Shown here in pieces: positions 9,124-18,148 of a DNA stretch of 33,420 nucleotides (position 1 is its first letter; each line of letters begins with the position of its first letter). The notes beneath the pieces are model-generated. The model was not told the origin of the DNA and searched no databases. It saw only the letters and a list, made by a program, of their open reading frames with translations. The stretch spans positions 1-33,420 of the forward strand of contig JBGSKY010000256.1 in assembly GCA_041740995.1 (NCBI GenBank). The letters run 5' to 3'. Position numbers and translations under genes: made by a program. This DNA is from JBGSKY01 sp041740995. Lineage in GTDB: Bacteria; Planctomycetota; Planctomycetia; Pirellulales; Pirellulaceae.

Positions 9124-10410
9124 ATGGACTTTGAACAGTTCGGTCTCGATGCACGTGTACTCCAAGGCGTTTTGGAATCTGGTTATACCGTTCCAACACC
9201 GATTCAGATCGAAGCGATCCCGCATGTAATGGCTGGCACTGATGTACTAGGTTGTGCACAAACGGGAACCGGCAAAACGGCCGCGTTCGCTTTGCCAGTC
9301 ATTCATCATTTAGTTGCCAACCCGCGAAACTGGCCAGAACGACGCATTCGCGCTTTGGTCCTTGCACCGACTCGGGAGCTGGCGGTTCAAATTGGAGAAT
9401 GCTTCCAAAAGTATGCCAAGCGAACGAAAATTCGTCATACCGTTATTCTTGGTGGCGTCAACCAAACTCGTCAAGTCACCGCGTTGGAACGCGGCGTCGA
9501 TGTTGTCATTGCCACGCCAGGTCGGTTACTCGATTTAATGAACCAAGGCTACGTCGAACTTGACTGCACGGAGGTTTTCGTGCTCGACGAAGCAGACCAA
9601 ATGCTCGACATGGGATTCCTACCTGACGTTGAGCGAATTATCGACCATGTTCCCAACGAACGCCAGACGCTGTTCTTTTCGGCGACAATGCCCCCAGCGA
9701 TTTCCAAGCTGGCTGACTCGATTTTGTATGAACCAGTACGACTTCGAATTAAACCCGAAGCACCGGCGGCAGAGCGAATTGAGCAACAAGTTTATTTCGT
9801 TTCTCAAAGAGACAAGCCGACGCTGCTTGGTCACATTGTCAAGACATTCCCGGCTGGCGGAACACTGGTCTTCTCACGCACAAAATACGGTGCCGATGCG
9901 ATCGCCAAAAGGCTGCAAAAACTGGGTGTTTCCGCTGATGCATTGCATGGTAATAAGTCGCAAAACGCTCGCCAGCGAATCCTCGGCGAATTCAAATCAG
10001 GCAAGCTTAGCGTGCTGGTCGCGACGGACATCGCGGCGCGCGGAATCGACGTCCGGACGATTTCGCATGTCATCAACTACGACATGCCGAATTTGCCAGA
10101 AACTTACGTGCATCGAATCGGTAGAACTGGTCGGGCTGGCGATTCCGGGTTCGCCTGTTCGTTCTGCAACCATGATGAACGCAAACACTTAGATGCAATT
10201 CACAAGCTGTTAGGACAACGATTGCCAGTTGCGGAATTGCCATCTGAGCTTGGCCTGGACTACGTAGAAGCTTCATCGCAATCCAGTAGCAATTCGCGTC
10301 CGACCACGCCAAAAGGCTCCAATCGAAGCCGTCCTGCGGCTGTAGGCCAATCGCAAAACCGAAAACGCCGCCCCAATCGCTCTCGGACGATCAGCGGCTC
10401 GCGATTCTAA
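9124..10410 (+). CDS. DEAD-box ATP-dependent RNA helicase, RhlE-like
   Basis: A 428-residue cytoplasmic RNA helicase that unwinds RNA duplexes in ribosome assembly or RNA decay. All core motifs are intact: Q-motif F6 with PTPIQ (24-28), AQTGTGKT (45-52, Walker A), PTRELA (82-87), TPGR (131-134), DEAD (155-158), SAT (186-188), ATDIAARGID (300-309) and HRIGRTGRAG (330-339). The C-terminal tail after residue 380 is basic and low in complexity (SNRSRPAAVGQSQNRKRRPN), as in RhlE-type enzymes, and probably binds RNA. The start has a weak CAGGA about 12 bases upstream. It is convergent with the kinase gene at 10527. Assignment to a particular paralogue (rhlE, csdA or srmB) is not possible from the sequence alone. 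Confidence 0.95.
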   Translation: MDFEQFGLDARVLQGVLESGYTVPTPIQIEAIPHVMAGTDVLGCAQTGTGKTAAFALPVIHHLVANPRNWPERRIRALVLAPTRELAVQIGECFQKYAKRTKIRHTVILGGVNQTRQVTALERGVDVVIATPGRLLDLMNQGYVELDCTEVFVLDEADQMLDMGFLPDVERIIDHVPNERQTLFFSATMPPAISKLADSILYEPVRLRIKPEAPAAERIEQQVYFVSQRDKPTLLGHIVKTFPAGGTLVFSRTKYGADAIAKRLQKLGVSADALHGNKSQNARQRILGEFKSGKLSVLVATDIAARGIDVRTISHVINYDMPNLPETYVHRIGRTGRAGDSGFACSFCNHDERKHLDAIHKLLGQRLPVAELPSELGLDYVEASSQSSSNSRPTTPKGSNRSRPAAVGQSQNRKRRPNRSRTISGSRF

Positions 10411-10526
10411 TAGCGTGAAACTTGCGTTCGGAAGTGAAACTAAGCAGTCGGAACGAATTCTCGTCCGGCTGTCACAGAACTCACTAGCTGGACGCAGTCG
10501 CGTTTGGCTGTTCAATAAGGAGTCCG

Positions 10527-12143
10527 CTAGTTAACCCAGCGGGCTATGAAGAAGCCAAGTGTCACCGCAGCGGCTAGCAAGACGACTGCCCCAGCGACTA
10601 TCGTTAGCATTGAAAACTGTTTTGCAGGACTAGCGGCTGGACTAACCGACTTCAACGCCGGTGCGGAGCGGTTTCGATTTGCCTGCGATTTGGTTACGGT
10701 GTCGAATTGAGTCTGATGCTTTTTTGAGTTCGCTTTTGCAATCTGACTGATTCTTTTTTCCGCCGATAGTTGTTCGGCAGCCAAATTTTTCGGCGAACCA
10801 GGTCGTCGGCGATGGGCGGGCGGTGCGTTGGAATCTCGTTCGAGATTAATTTGGCTATCAATGATTGAACCGCTGGCCGATGCAATCTTTTGCAATACGC
10901 CCGAATCACTTGTTGAAAGCGAAAGGATCGAGCTGATCCGTCCGCTCTTGTCGCCGTCGAGATCTTTTCCACTTGAAAGACCCGAACTGGAAATTGAAGA
11001 ACCGATTTTCGAACCCGCTCCTCCAAGCCCATTGGGAAATGGCGAACTTTCTCCGCCAACGGTAACTGAGGCCCCCACGCTGCGTTTGACTGGAATGGCG
11101 GATGCACGATACGTCTGCAACCAGTTTTCCAATACGGCCGCGACTTGGTTGCAATCGTTATAGCGAAAACGAGGATCTTTTTGCATCATCTTGACGCAGA
11201 TACCATCTAGCTCGCCGGGGCAATCCGGACGATCTTTTCGGATGTCGGCCGGCATCATCTTTTGGTGCTTGGCGATCCGCTGAGCGATGCTGCCCTCGGG
11301 AAACGGAGCGTGGCCAGTCAGCATGAAATACATGCTGCATCCTAGCGCGTAAATATCAGCTCGAAAATCGATTCGATGGCTGTTGAGTGCTTGTTCGGGC
11401 GCTAAATAATCCGCCGTTCCGAGAACTTTATCGTTGTGTTCAATGGTCAATGATGATTGCTCGTCATCAGTCATCAGCGCTAATCCAAGGTCAAGCACTT
11501 TGACGATTCCTTCGCGATTGACCAACAGATTCGCAGGCTTAACATCGCGATGAATTAGCCCTTTTTCGTGGGCGTGCTGCAGCCCTAAAGCCGCCTGGTA
11601 AGTGTAGTCAGCAACTTTTTCATAACTCAACGGCCCATGTTTTTTGACAATCGTTTGCAAGTCAGCGCCTTCGACATACTCCATGACGATATAGTGCGTA
11701 TCGTTTTCATTGTCGATATCGTGCGCGCGAACAATATTGGGATGGTTCAGAGACGCGATCGCTTTCGCTTCTTGTTGGAATCTCAGCAGATAAGAGTTAT
11801 TGCCGAGTTTGCTTTTGGGCAACACCTTGATCGCCCGCTTGTGGTGCAACATCAAATGCTCGGCTAGATAGACCGTGCTCATGCCGCCGGTTCCAAGATG
11901 CCCAAGCAACTTGTGCTTGCCCAAGAAAAACCCGCGGTACTTGCCCTGTAGCAATTTTTCGCAGTGCCACCTCGTCAGCAAATTACCCTTCTCAAAATAC
12001 TTGGCCACTTGGACAGGGTCCGCTGGCAACTCACCTTCATTTTCACTGCGAAGAGTCCGTATCGCTTCCACTAAAGCTTTGGCGTCTGCCAAGTTGCTTT
12101 TTTGCGCGAGTTCGACGAACTGTTCACTAGTTACTTTCGACAT
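10527..12143 (-). CDS. Membrane-anchored Ser/Thr protein kinase (planctomycete type)
   Basis: A 538-residue Hanks-type kinase. Residues 1-78 form the planctomycete N-terminal extension (LLTRWHCEKLLQGKYRGFFL near 55-74). The catalytic domain spans about 78-345: Gly-loop GTGGMSTV (84-91), Lys106 in RAIKVLP, catalytic HRDVKPAN (198-205), DLG in place of DFG (218-220), APE (248-250) and DIYALG (263-268). A Ser/Gly-rich, probably disordered linker covers about 350-505, and one transmembrane helix lies near residues 512-535 (IVAGAVVLLAAAVTLGFFI), so the kinase faces the cytoplasm. No extracellular sensor domain follows, so the input signal is unknown. DLG is common in bacterial kinases and is not a sign of inactivity. 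The gene is single, convergent with the helicase and divergent from thiO. Confidence 0.94.
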   Translation of the reverse strand: MSKVTSEQFVELAQKSNLADAKALVEAIRTLRSENEGELPADPVQVAKYFEKGNLLTRWHCEKLLQGKYRGFFLGKHKLLGHLGTGGMSTVYLAEHLMLHHKRAIKVLPKSKLGNNSYLLRFQQEAKAIASLNHPNIVRAHDIDNENDTHYIVMEYVEGADLQTIVKKHGPLSYEKVADYTYQAALGLQHAHEKGLIHRDVKPANLLVNREGIVKVLDLGLALMTDDEQSSLTIEHNDKVLGTADYLAPEQALNSHRIDFRADIYALGCSMYFMLTGHAPFPEGSIAQRIAKHQKMMPADIRKDRPDCPGELDGICVKMMQKDPRFRYNDCNQVAAVLENWLQTYRASAIPVKRSVGASVTVGGESSPFPNGLGGAGSKIGSSISSSGLSSGKDLDGDKSGRISSILSLSTSDSGVLQKIASASGSIIDSQINLERDSNAPPAHRRRPGSPKNLAAEQLSAEKRISQIAKANSKKHQTQFDTVTKSQANRNRSAPALKSVSPAASPAKQFSMLTIVAGAVVLLAAAVTLGFFIARWVN

Positions 12144-12490
12144 AACTTCAAACTATACCAAGAAGTTCGCGATGAGAATAAGTGGCAGCGTTCTTCTGTA
12201 AATGACCATCAAAAAATCCGAATTTGAATCGTATAAATTACTTGCTCAGTGGATGAAAAAACCCGACGCTATTGCCGCTCTGATTTACACCGCGATTCGC
12301 TGAAGCTTCCAATTGCGGCAAATTACTGTGTATTGACGTTAAGTGAGCGGCGAGGTGCTAGCCGCTGGTTGAAGCGGCAAAACCCGCGGCTAGCGGCCTT
12401 GCGGCCCAAGACAAAGTGGCGCTGCCCAGCTGGGCCCTGCGTCAATTGGCCGGTCTAGTATAACTAAATATATAGGCAGGACTCTTCAAA
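12144..12490. other. Divergent intergenic region, kinase and thiO
   Basis: 347 bases holding the upstream regions of both genes. No gene is convincing; a 69-codon plus-strand frame (12249-12458) runs through a hairpin repeat and has no family resemblance. A large inverted repeat at 12357-12394 is listed separately. TATAAC (12458-12463) is the only promoter-like box seen for thiO and has no good -35 partner. Confidence 0.45.
12357..12394. repeat. GC-rich hairpin repeat upstream of thiO
   Basis: GCTAGCCGCTGGTT (12357-12370) pairs with AACCCGCGGCTAGC (12381-12394) over 14 bases with one mismatch and a 10-base loop. AGG (12353-12355) and CCT (12397-12399) extend the stem beyond a small internal loop. 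It lies about 100 bases upstream of thiO. From memory, similar GCTAGC-centred palindromes recur in Pirellulaceae intergenic DNA. I found only one copy in this window. Confidence 0.6.
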
Positions 12491-13639
12491 ATGCTTGGCA
12501 AGAATAGTATCACAGTCGTTGGTGGTGGCGTTATAGGGCTCGCAATCGCTTGGCGACTTTCGATCGATGGCCATCGCGTACGCTTAGTTGACATGCAATC
12601 ATTGGGCCGCTCGGCTAGCTGGGCAGGCGCCGGCATTCTACCTTCGGCTGCGCGAACCGAGTTTAGCGATCCAATCGACCTGCTGAGGGGATACTCTCAC
12701 CAGCTTTATCCAACTTGGGTCGACCGCTTGCGGGCGGAAACCGGCATCGATCCAGAATTTCGACGCTGCGGAGGCATCTATTTAGGGCGAACTAATGCCG
12801 AAAAAGCAACTCTGGCAGCGCAACAATTTCTATGGTCCGATCAAGACATCGACTTTGAACGCTGGGACGCAAAGCGGCTCTACCAAGGGTCTGAGTTTCT
12901 AAATTTGATCGCTGGACAGTTGCCCTCCGACGCTGGAATCTGGTATTTGCCACACGAATGTCAAATCCGCAATCCGCGGCTGTTGCGTGCCTTGATCGCT
13001 GCCGCATCAAACTCTGGCATCGAATTAATTGAGAACACGCAGATCGAAAACATAAGACCACTTGACGGGGCTGGTTGCCAATTAACAACGAGCAAAGATT
13101 CATGGCATTGCGACATGGTTTGTCTGGCGGGTGGATCATGGAGCCAACGATTGCTTGGCCCATTGGACGTCCATACAGGAATTCTGCCAGTCCGTGGCCA
13201 GATGCTGCTCTATCACAACCCTAGGCCGGCTGAACTGCCTGTGATCAACGAAGGTCATCGCTATCTGGTTACGCGGAGCGACGGTTATATGTTGGCAGGA
13301 TCATGCGAAGAGGAAGTCGGTTTCGAAATCGAGACGACTGATGAAAAAATTAGCGAGCTTAAAATGTGGGTCAATAGCCTGCTTCCAACTTGGAACGAAC
13401 ACTATTTTGTGAAAGCTTGGGCTGGCCTGCGACCTGGTTCGTTTGACGGTTTTCCATATATTGGCAGCGTTGCGGAACATCCGCAAATTATCGTCGCCAG
13501 CGGTCACTATCGCAGCGGACTTCACCTTGCACCAGCAACGGCAGAGATCGTCGCATCCATAGTCAATCAAGTTCCGCCGCCAATTGATATCTCAGCTTTT
13601 AATTTGAAACGCGGCCAAACAGCGGCTTCGAATTGGTGA
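12491..13639 (+). CDS. thiO: FAD-dependent glycine oxidase ThiO-like
   Basis: A 382-residue FAD amine oxidase of the DAO family. ThiO oxidises glycine to dehydroglycine for the thiazole half of thiamine. The FAD-binding GGGVIGLAIA is at 11-20, with the acidic D34 ending the second strand. ASWAGAGIL (42-50) matches the ThiO pattern after the Rossmann fold, AGLRPGSFDGFPYIG is in the C-terminal third, and GHYRSGLHLAPATAE (338-352) is the ThiO-type C-terminal flavin motif. There is no signal peptide. AGGA at 12478-12481 supplies a ribosome-binding site. No other thi genes are adjacent; the next gene, 59 bases downstream, is a Rossmann protein of unknown function. A related D-amino-acid oxidase or sarcosine-oxidase-like role cannot be excluded. 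Confidence 0.85.
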   Translation: MLGKNSITVVGGGVIGLAIAWRLSIDGHRVRLVDMQSLGRSASWAGAGILPSAARTEFSDPIDLLRGYSHQLYPTWVDRLRAETGIDPEFRRCGGIYLGRTNAEKATLAAQQFLWSDQDIDFERWDAKRLYQGSEFLNLIAGQLPSDAGIWYLPHECQIRNPRLLRALIAAASNSGIELIENTQIENIRPLDGAGCQLTTSKDSWHCDMVCLAGGSWSQRLLGPLDVHTGILPVRGQMLLYHNPRPAELPVINEGHRYLVTRSDGYMLAGSCEEEVGFEIETTDEKISELKMWVNSLLPTWNEHYFVKAWAGLRPGSFDGFPYIGSVAEHPQIIVASGHYRSGLHLAPATAEIVASIVNQVPPPIDISAFNLKRGQTAASNW

Positions 13640-13698
13640 GCTATTGATTGCCCAGTTGATTGATACCGCACCAATGAATACGTCAGTGAATTTTATCG

Positions 13699-14970
13699 AT
13701 GATGAATGAACCGGAAAAGATCGCTTGGGACGCAGAGGTCGAACCGCCTGCTACGATTGCAGTCATCGGTGCTGGACCGCTTGGAATTGAAACGTCCATC
13801 TATGCGCGGTTTCTAGGCTATGACGTAATGCTTTATGACATCGGTCGGCCAGCTCGTTATGTCAAACGTTGGCACGAACGCTTATTGCCAGCGTGCGTGC
13901 AAGATTTGACGACGCCGCTGGGATGGGCGGCCTTGGCCTCTCAACGCGGTGAAGATTTACAGCCGCCAGCGGATACGCGTTGGACCGGTAAACAATGGGA
14001 AGAAGAATACCTGACCCCGCTTGCAAAAACCGATCTTATTTACGAATCGGTATTCTTCAACACGCGGGTCGCTGAAGTTGGGCGGCTTTCCTTTCGGACA
14101 GATGAGTGCGACGACTTCCAATCGCGCTGCAACGATGAATTTTTTCTAACCCTCCAATCGCAACTGCGAGGAGAATATAACACCCGAGCGGACATCGTGA
14201 TCGATTGCCGATCGGCGCGACAGACAATCGCTGGACTTGGCGTAGGCGGAATGAAAGCGATTGGGCAAACGGCATTAGATGGAGACTTGCTGACCGATTG
14301 GCCGCTCGATTTTATCTTCGACGATCAAACGCGAAGGGATGCGTTAATTGACAAGAAGATCTTTCTGGTCGGTGACGGTGGGCAATCGCAACGTTTCGCG
14401 CTGGAGTTCGTTTCGGCCAAGTGGTTATCTGAAACTGCCAAGCTTTATTGGTTGGTCCGCCCTTCAAAATCTGGCGAAACCCAAACGTGGATCGAAGATA
14501 ATCTTCGTACAAACTCGACTGCTGCGAGCGTTCAAGTGATTAACGGTTGGGGCCTAACCAAGCTACGTCGTTCTGAAAGCAGTTGGCTGCTTGAGTTTCT
14601 TTCTGGAGATGAGTCACTGGTTGAAATGATTGTGGATCATGTCGTTGGATTAGCGAGCGAACGATACGATGGAAGTATTACAAAGTCGCTCCATTTGAAC
14701 CGCGATGGCGATCAATATGATTCGCCAAGATCAACAAAAACTTGGCCCGAATCTTCGGTGGCGTCGAACGCTGATAACCAATTTGACTTGGGCAATACTT
14801 GTCGATCGACGACCGATGAACCGCATTATTTTTGCTTGCCTTCGTCTGCTAAAAATTTTGGACCTGAAGGGATGCAGTACGCTTATTCTGCGATTACCGA
14901 TTTATTCGCATTGCTGGGAGGCCGATCAAACCTAGACCTCTACAAAATCACTGCGGCGGCTCGCCAGTAA
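13699..14970 (+). CDS. FAD/NAD(P)-binding Rossmann protein, function unknown
   Basis: A 423-residue protein. The N-terminus has a clear dinucleotide-binding motif, VIGAGPLGIE (22-31), with an acidic residue (D47) after the second strand. A second glycine-rich loop, LVGDGGQSQ, sits near residue 223, as in two-domain pyridine nucleotide-disulfide-type oxidoreductases. No redox-active CxxC or known substrate motif is seen. The final part (SSAKNFGPEGMQYAYSAITD) resembles C-terminal flavin-contacting segments, but I cannot name the family. It follows thiO by 59 bases on the same strand, so the pair may be an operon. Its last 23 bases overlap the 3' end of the convergent ndh gene. I infer an oxidoreductase, without a substrate. 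Confidence 0.8.
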   Translation: MMNEPEKIAWDAEVEPPATIAVIGAGPLGIETSIYARFLGYDVMLYDIGRPARYVKRWHERLLPACVQDLTTPLGWAALASQRGEDLQPPADTRWTGKQWEEEYLTPLAKTDLIYESVFFNTRVAEVGRLSFRTDECDDFQSRCNDEFFLTLQSQLRGEYNTRADIVIDCRSARQTIAGLGVGGMKAIGQTALDGDLLTDWPLDFIFDDQTRRDALIDKKIFLVGDGGQSQRFALEFVSAKWLSETAKLYWLVRPSKSGETQTWIEDNLRTNSTAASVQVINGWGLTKLRRSESSWLLEFLSGDESLVEMIVDHVVGLASERYDGSITKSLHLNRDGDQYDSPRSTKTWPESSVASNADNQFDLGNTCRSTTDEPHYFCLPSSAKNFGPEGMQYAYSAITDLFALLGGRSNLDLYKITAAARQ

Positions 14971-16249
14971 TTAGTCGCGCCGAACGATCACGGCTGAAGA
15001 AGGTCCAAGCCCATTGCATTGAAACCAAGAGACGATTGCGGAACTGTGCGATCATCAAAATGTGAATAAAGAGCCACATGAGCCAAGCGATAACGCCACT
15101 AAATTTCCAGTTGCCTACTTGAGCGATTGCCTCAAAGCGACCGATAACGGCCATGCTTCCTTTATCAAAATATCGGAACGGTTCATCAAATGATTTGCCA
15201 ACCGCAGCCTGATTAATTCGCTTCGCGGCATATTGCCCCTGCTGCATAGCGACTGGTGCTAAACCTGGCAATATCCGCTCGCCCTGATGCGGAAACGACG
15301 TCATGTCACCTATCAACATCACATTGTCGTGACCGGCAATCGTCAAATTTGGTTCGATGGTTATTCGACCAGCTCGATCGACGCTAGCCCCGACTTTGTC
15401 GCCTATTAACCGCGCCAGCGGGGTCGCAGCGACTCCTGCGGCCCAGATCACGGTCTTCGTTTCGATGTCATGCAACTTTCCGTCCTTGCTAGTGATTTGA
15501 ACTTTATCTGGCAGGATATCGGTGACTTTCGAGTTATTGACCAGCGTGACCTTCAGCTCGGCGAGAACCTCGCGCGTCTTCTTTGTCAACTCTTCGGGGT
15601 ACATATCTAGCGGATTCTCAGACGCTTCGACGAGCAAGATTTTTGCGTCAACGGGATTGATGCGTCGAAAGTCGTACTTCAGTGTGTGATTGGCAATTTC
15701 TGATAGTGCGCCCGCGAGCTCGACACCAGTTGGGCCGCCGCCAACGATCACAAACGTCAACCAAGACTGTCGAGCCAAAGGGTCATCGGTTTTTTCAGCT
15801 TGCTCGAACGCATAGAGAATATGTTTGCGGATCTCCGTCGCGTCTTCGATGGTCTTCAAACCGGGTGCTAGAGGTCGCCAAATATCCTTGCCGAAATAAC
15901 TATGTTTAGCACCCGTTGCGACGATCAAAAAGTCGTATGGAATATTTTGACCGTCATCGAGCTTCACCGATTGCTTTTCTAAATCAACATCGAGAACCTC
16001 ACCCATGAGCACTTCGCAATTTTTTTGGCGACGCAAAATACCTCGTAGAGGCGAAGCGATGTTAGCAGGCGAGAGCTCGCCGGTGGCAACTTGATATAGC
16101 AATGGCTGAAATAGGTGATAGTTATTTTTGTCAATCAATGTCACCTTGAGATTGCCCCGCCACAGCTTTTTGACAGCCGCCAGACCGCCGAACCCGCCAC
16201 CTACGACGACGACCCGTTTGCGCTCGGAATCTTTCAAATTTTTGACCAT
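14948..16249 (-). CDS. ndh: Type II NADH:quinone oxidoreductase (NDH-2)
   Basis: A single-subunit, non-proton-pumping NADH dehydrogenase that passes electrons from NADH to quinone at the inner face of the membrane. The start is set at 16249 (433 residues). The frame stays open to 16762, but the extra 171 residues lie partly opposite ilvD and have no family resemblance. FAD-binding GGGFGG is at 17-22 and NADH-binding VGGGPTGVELAG at 169-180. ATGA (111-114) and IGDM (313-316) are flavin-contact motifs, and APVAMQQG (331-338) is the quinone-side motif. A hydrophobic C-terminal segment, IAWLMWLFIHILMIAQF (about 387-403), is a likely membrane anchor. It is divergent from ilvD by 219 bases and overlaps the gene before it by 23 bases, tail to tail. 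Confidence 0.93.
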   Translation of the reverse strand: MVKNLKDSERKRVVVVGGGFGGLAAVKKLWRGNLKVTLIDKNNYHLFQPLLYQVATGELSPANIASPLRGILRRQKNCEVLMGEVLDVDLEKQSVKLDDGQNIPYDFLIVATGAKHSYFGKDIWRPLAPGLKTIEDATEIRKHILYAFEQAEKTDDPLARQSWLTFVIVGGGPTGVELAGALSEIANHTLKYDFRRINPVDAKILLVEASENPLDMYPEELTKKTREVLAELKVTLVNNSKVTDILPDKVQITSKDGKLHDIETKTVIWAAGVAATPLARLIGDKVGASVDRAGRITIEPNLTIAGHDNVMLIGDMTSFPHQGERILPGLAPVAMQQGQYAAKRINQAAVGKSFDEPFRYFDKGSMAVIGRFEAIAQVGNWKFSGVIAWLMWLFIHILMIAQFRNRLLVSMQWAWTFFSRDRSARLITGEPPQ

Positions 16250-16468
16250 TTTGACTTTCGGATGTGAACCTGTTGCGTGTGCTCGCGATCGTTTTTCGTC
16301 GCGGTCCAACAATAAATTTCTACGATCGACTCTGCACAAGTACAACCCATTGAGATTACAAGGGCAATAGCTATCCTTAAAATTCACTTTCCCACACCCG
16401 GCGACGCGGCTTTGTCTTTCGCCTGGTCCGAATCGATATCGACCTAAAACTCGCTCTATTTTGCAACC

Positions 16469-18148
16469 ATGACAACTGAACTTAATCGCTATTCCCGACG
16501 AATCACTCAGCCAAAAAGCCAAGGCGCTTCGCAGGCAATGCTTTACGCCACCGGTTTGACCAGCGACGACATGAACAAGGCCCAGGTCGGAATTGGATCG
16601 GTTTGGTTTGAGGGTAACCCATGCAACATGCATTTGCTCAAGCTGGCCGAACACGTCAAGACCGCTGTGCAAGACGTTGGCCTGGTCGGCATGAGATTTA
16701 ACACGATCGGTGTCAGTGATGGTATCTCGATGGGTACCGACGGAATGAGTTTCTCGCTGCAATCGCGTGACTTAATTGCCGATTCGATCGAAACCATCAT
16801 GGGTGGTCAATGGTATGACGGCTTGATTGCATTGCCTGGTTGCGACAAAAACATGCCGGGATGTCTGATCGCCATGGGACGATTAAATCGTCCAGCATTA
16901 ATGATTTATGGCGGAACTATTCGACCTGGAAAATGGAATGGCCAATCGCTTGATATAGTTTCTGCCTTTCAGTGTTATGGTCAGTTTCTAGCTGGCGAAA
17001 TTGACGAAGAAACGCGTGCCCAAGTCGTCAAAAAGTCTTGCCCTGGAGCAGGCGCTTGCGGAGGGATGTACACCGCAAACACGATGGCTTCAGCGATCGA
17101 AGCGCTGGGTATGTCGCTACCTTACTCGTCGTCAATTCCCGCCGAGGACCCAGCAAAAATCGACGAGTGCCAACGTGCTGCAAAAGCTTTGCGGCATCTG
17201 TTGGAGATCGATCTTAAGCCACGCGACATTATGACTCGCAAGGCATTTGAAAATGCGATAGTGATCGTGATTGCTCTAGGCGGCTCGACCAACGCGGTTT
17301 TGCATTTGATCGCGATGGCAAGAAGCGTCGGCGTTGATTTAACCATTGATGATTTCCAAAGCGTCAGCGATCGCGTCCCGTTCTTGGCCGATCTGAAGCC
17401 GAGCGGTAAATTTGTTCAAGAGGATTTGCATAGCGTTGGTGGTACGCCAGCGGTGATAAAGATGTTGCTCGCCGAATGCCTGATGGACGGAAGCTGCATC
17501 ACGGTTACCGGAAAAACGCTCGCAGAAAATGTCGCGGATTGTAGCGATCTAAAAGTCGGCCAGGAAATCGTCCGGCCGCTATCGGATCCAATCAAAGCGA
17601 CGGGCCATTTGCAAATTTTGCGTGGTAATCTCGCGCCCGAAGGAGCAGTTGCCAAAATAACCGGCAAAGAAGGGTTGCGATTCTCCGGTCCAGCTCGTTG
17701 TTACGATTGTGAAGAAGACATGCTCGCGGCCCTAGAACGCAACGAGATTCAAAAAGGCGACGTCATTGTAATCCGCTATGAAGGTCCTAAAGGAGGACCG
17801 GGTATGCCAGAAATGTTGACACCAACATCGGCAATAATGGGTGCCGGTTTGGGTTCGCATGTGGCATTACTAACCGATGGAAGATTCTCTGGCGGTTCGC
17901 ATGGGTTTATCGTCGGACATGTGACTCCAGAGGCTCAAATCGGAGGACCAATTGCTCTTTTGCAAGACGGAGACTTGGTGACTTTGGACGCTTCAAAAAA
18001 CCAACTGTCCGTCGATGTCAGTGACGAATTGATGCAACAACGATTTGCCAAATGGCAAGCCCCGCCGTTGAAAGCAACCCGCGGAACGTTGTACAAGTAC
18101 ATCAAAAACGTGAAAAGTGCGTCCTTGGGATGTGTGACCGACGAATAA
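16469..18148 (+). CDS. ilvD: Dihydroxy-acid dehydratase
   Basis: A 559-residue enzyme of branched-chain amino acid synthesis that dehydrates dihydroxy acids to 2-keto acids. Three cluster-ligand cysteines are visible: C52 (NPCNMH), C125 (GCDKNMPG) and C197 (GACGGMYTANTM). This three-cysteine pattern is the one linked to [2Fe-2S] members. The family signatures CDKNMPGCLIA and TDGRFSGGSHGF are intact, and the length is the usual one. It stands alone on the plus strand, with no other ilv genes nearby. The 219-base gap to the divergent ndh gene would hold both promoters. The product is cytoplasmic. Confidence 0.97.
   Translation: MTTELNRYSRRITQPKSQGASQAMLYATGLTSDDMNKAQVGIGSVWFEGNPCNMHLLKLAEHVKTAVQDVGLVGMRFNTIGVSDGISMGTDGMSFSLQSRDLIADSIETIMGGQWYDGLIALPGCDKNMPGCLIAMGRLNRPALMIYGGTIRPGKWNGQSLDIVSAFQCYGQFLAGEIDEETRAQVVKKSCPGAGACGGMYTANTMASAIEALGMSLPYSSSIPAEDPAKIDECQRAAKALRHLLEIDLKPRDIMTRKAFENAIVIVIALGGSTNAVLHLIAMARSVGVDLTIDDFQSVSDRVPFLADLKPSGKFVQEDLHSVGGTPAVIKMLLAECLMDGSCITVTGKTLAENVADCSDLKVGQEIVRPLSDPIKATGHLQILRGNLAPEGAVAKITGKEGLRFSGPARCYDCEEDMLAALERNEIQKGDVIVIRYEGPKGGPGMPEMLTPTSAIMGAGLGSHVALLTDGRFSGGSHGFIVGHVTPEAQIGGPIALLQDGDLVTLDASKNQLSVDVSDELMQQRFAKWQAPPLKATRGTLYKYIKNVKSASLGCVTDE

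Noticed and set aside
12249..12458. 69-codon plus-strand frame upstream of thiO
   Set aside because: It crosses the GC-rich hairpin repeat and has no family resemblance.
16250..16762. Upstream extension of the ndh frame on the minus strand (171 extra residues)
   Set aside because: Part of it is antisense to ilvD, and the extra sequence lacks NDH-2 features; the family starts right before the GGGFGG motif, and the ATG at 16249 gives the normal length.
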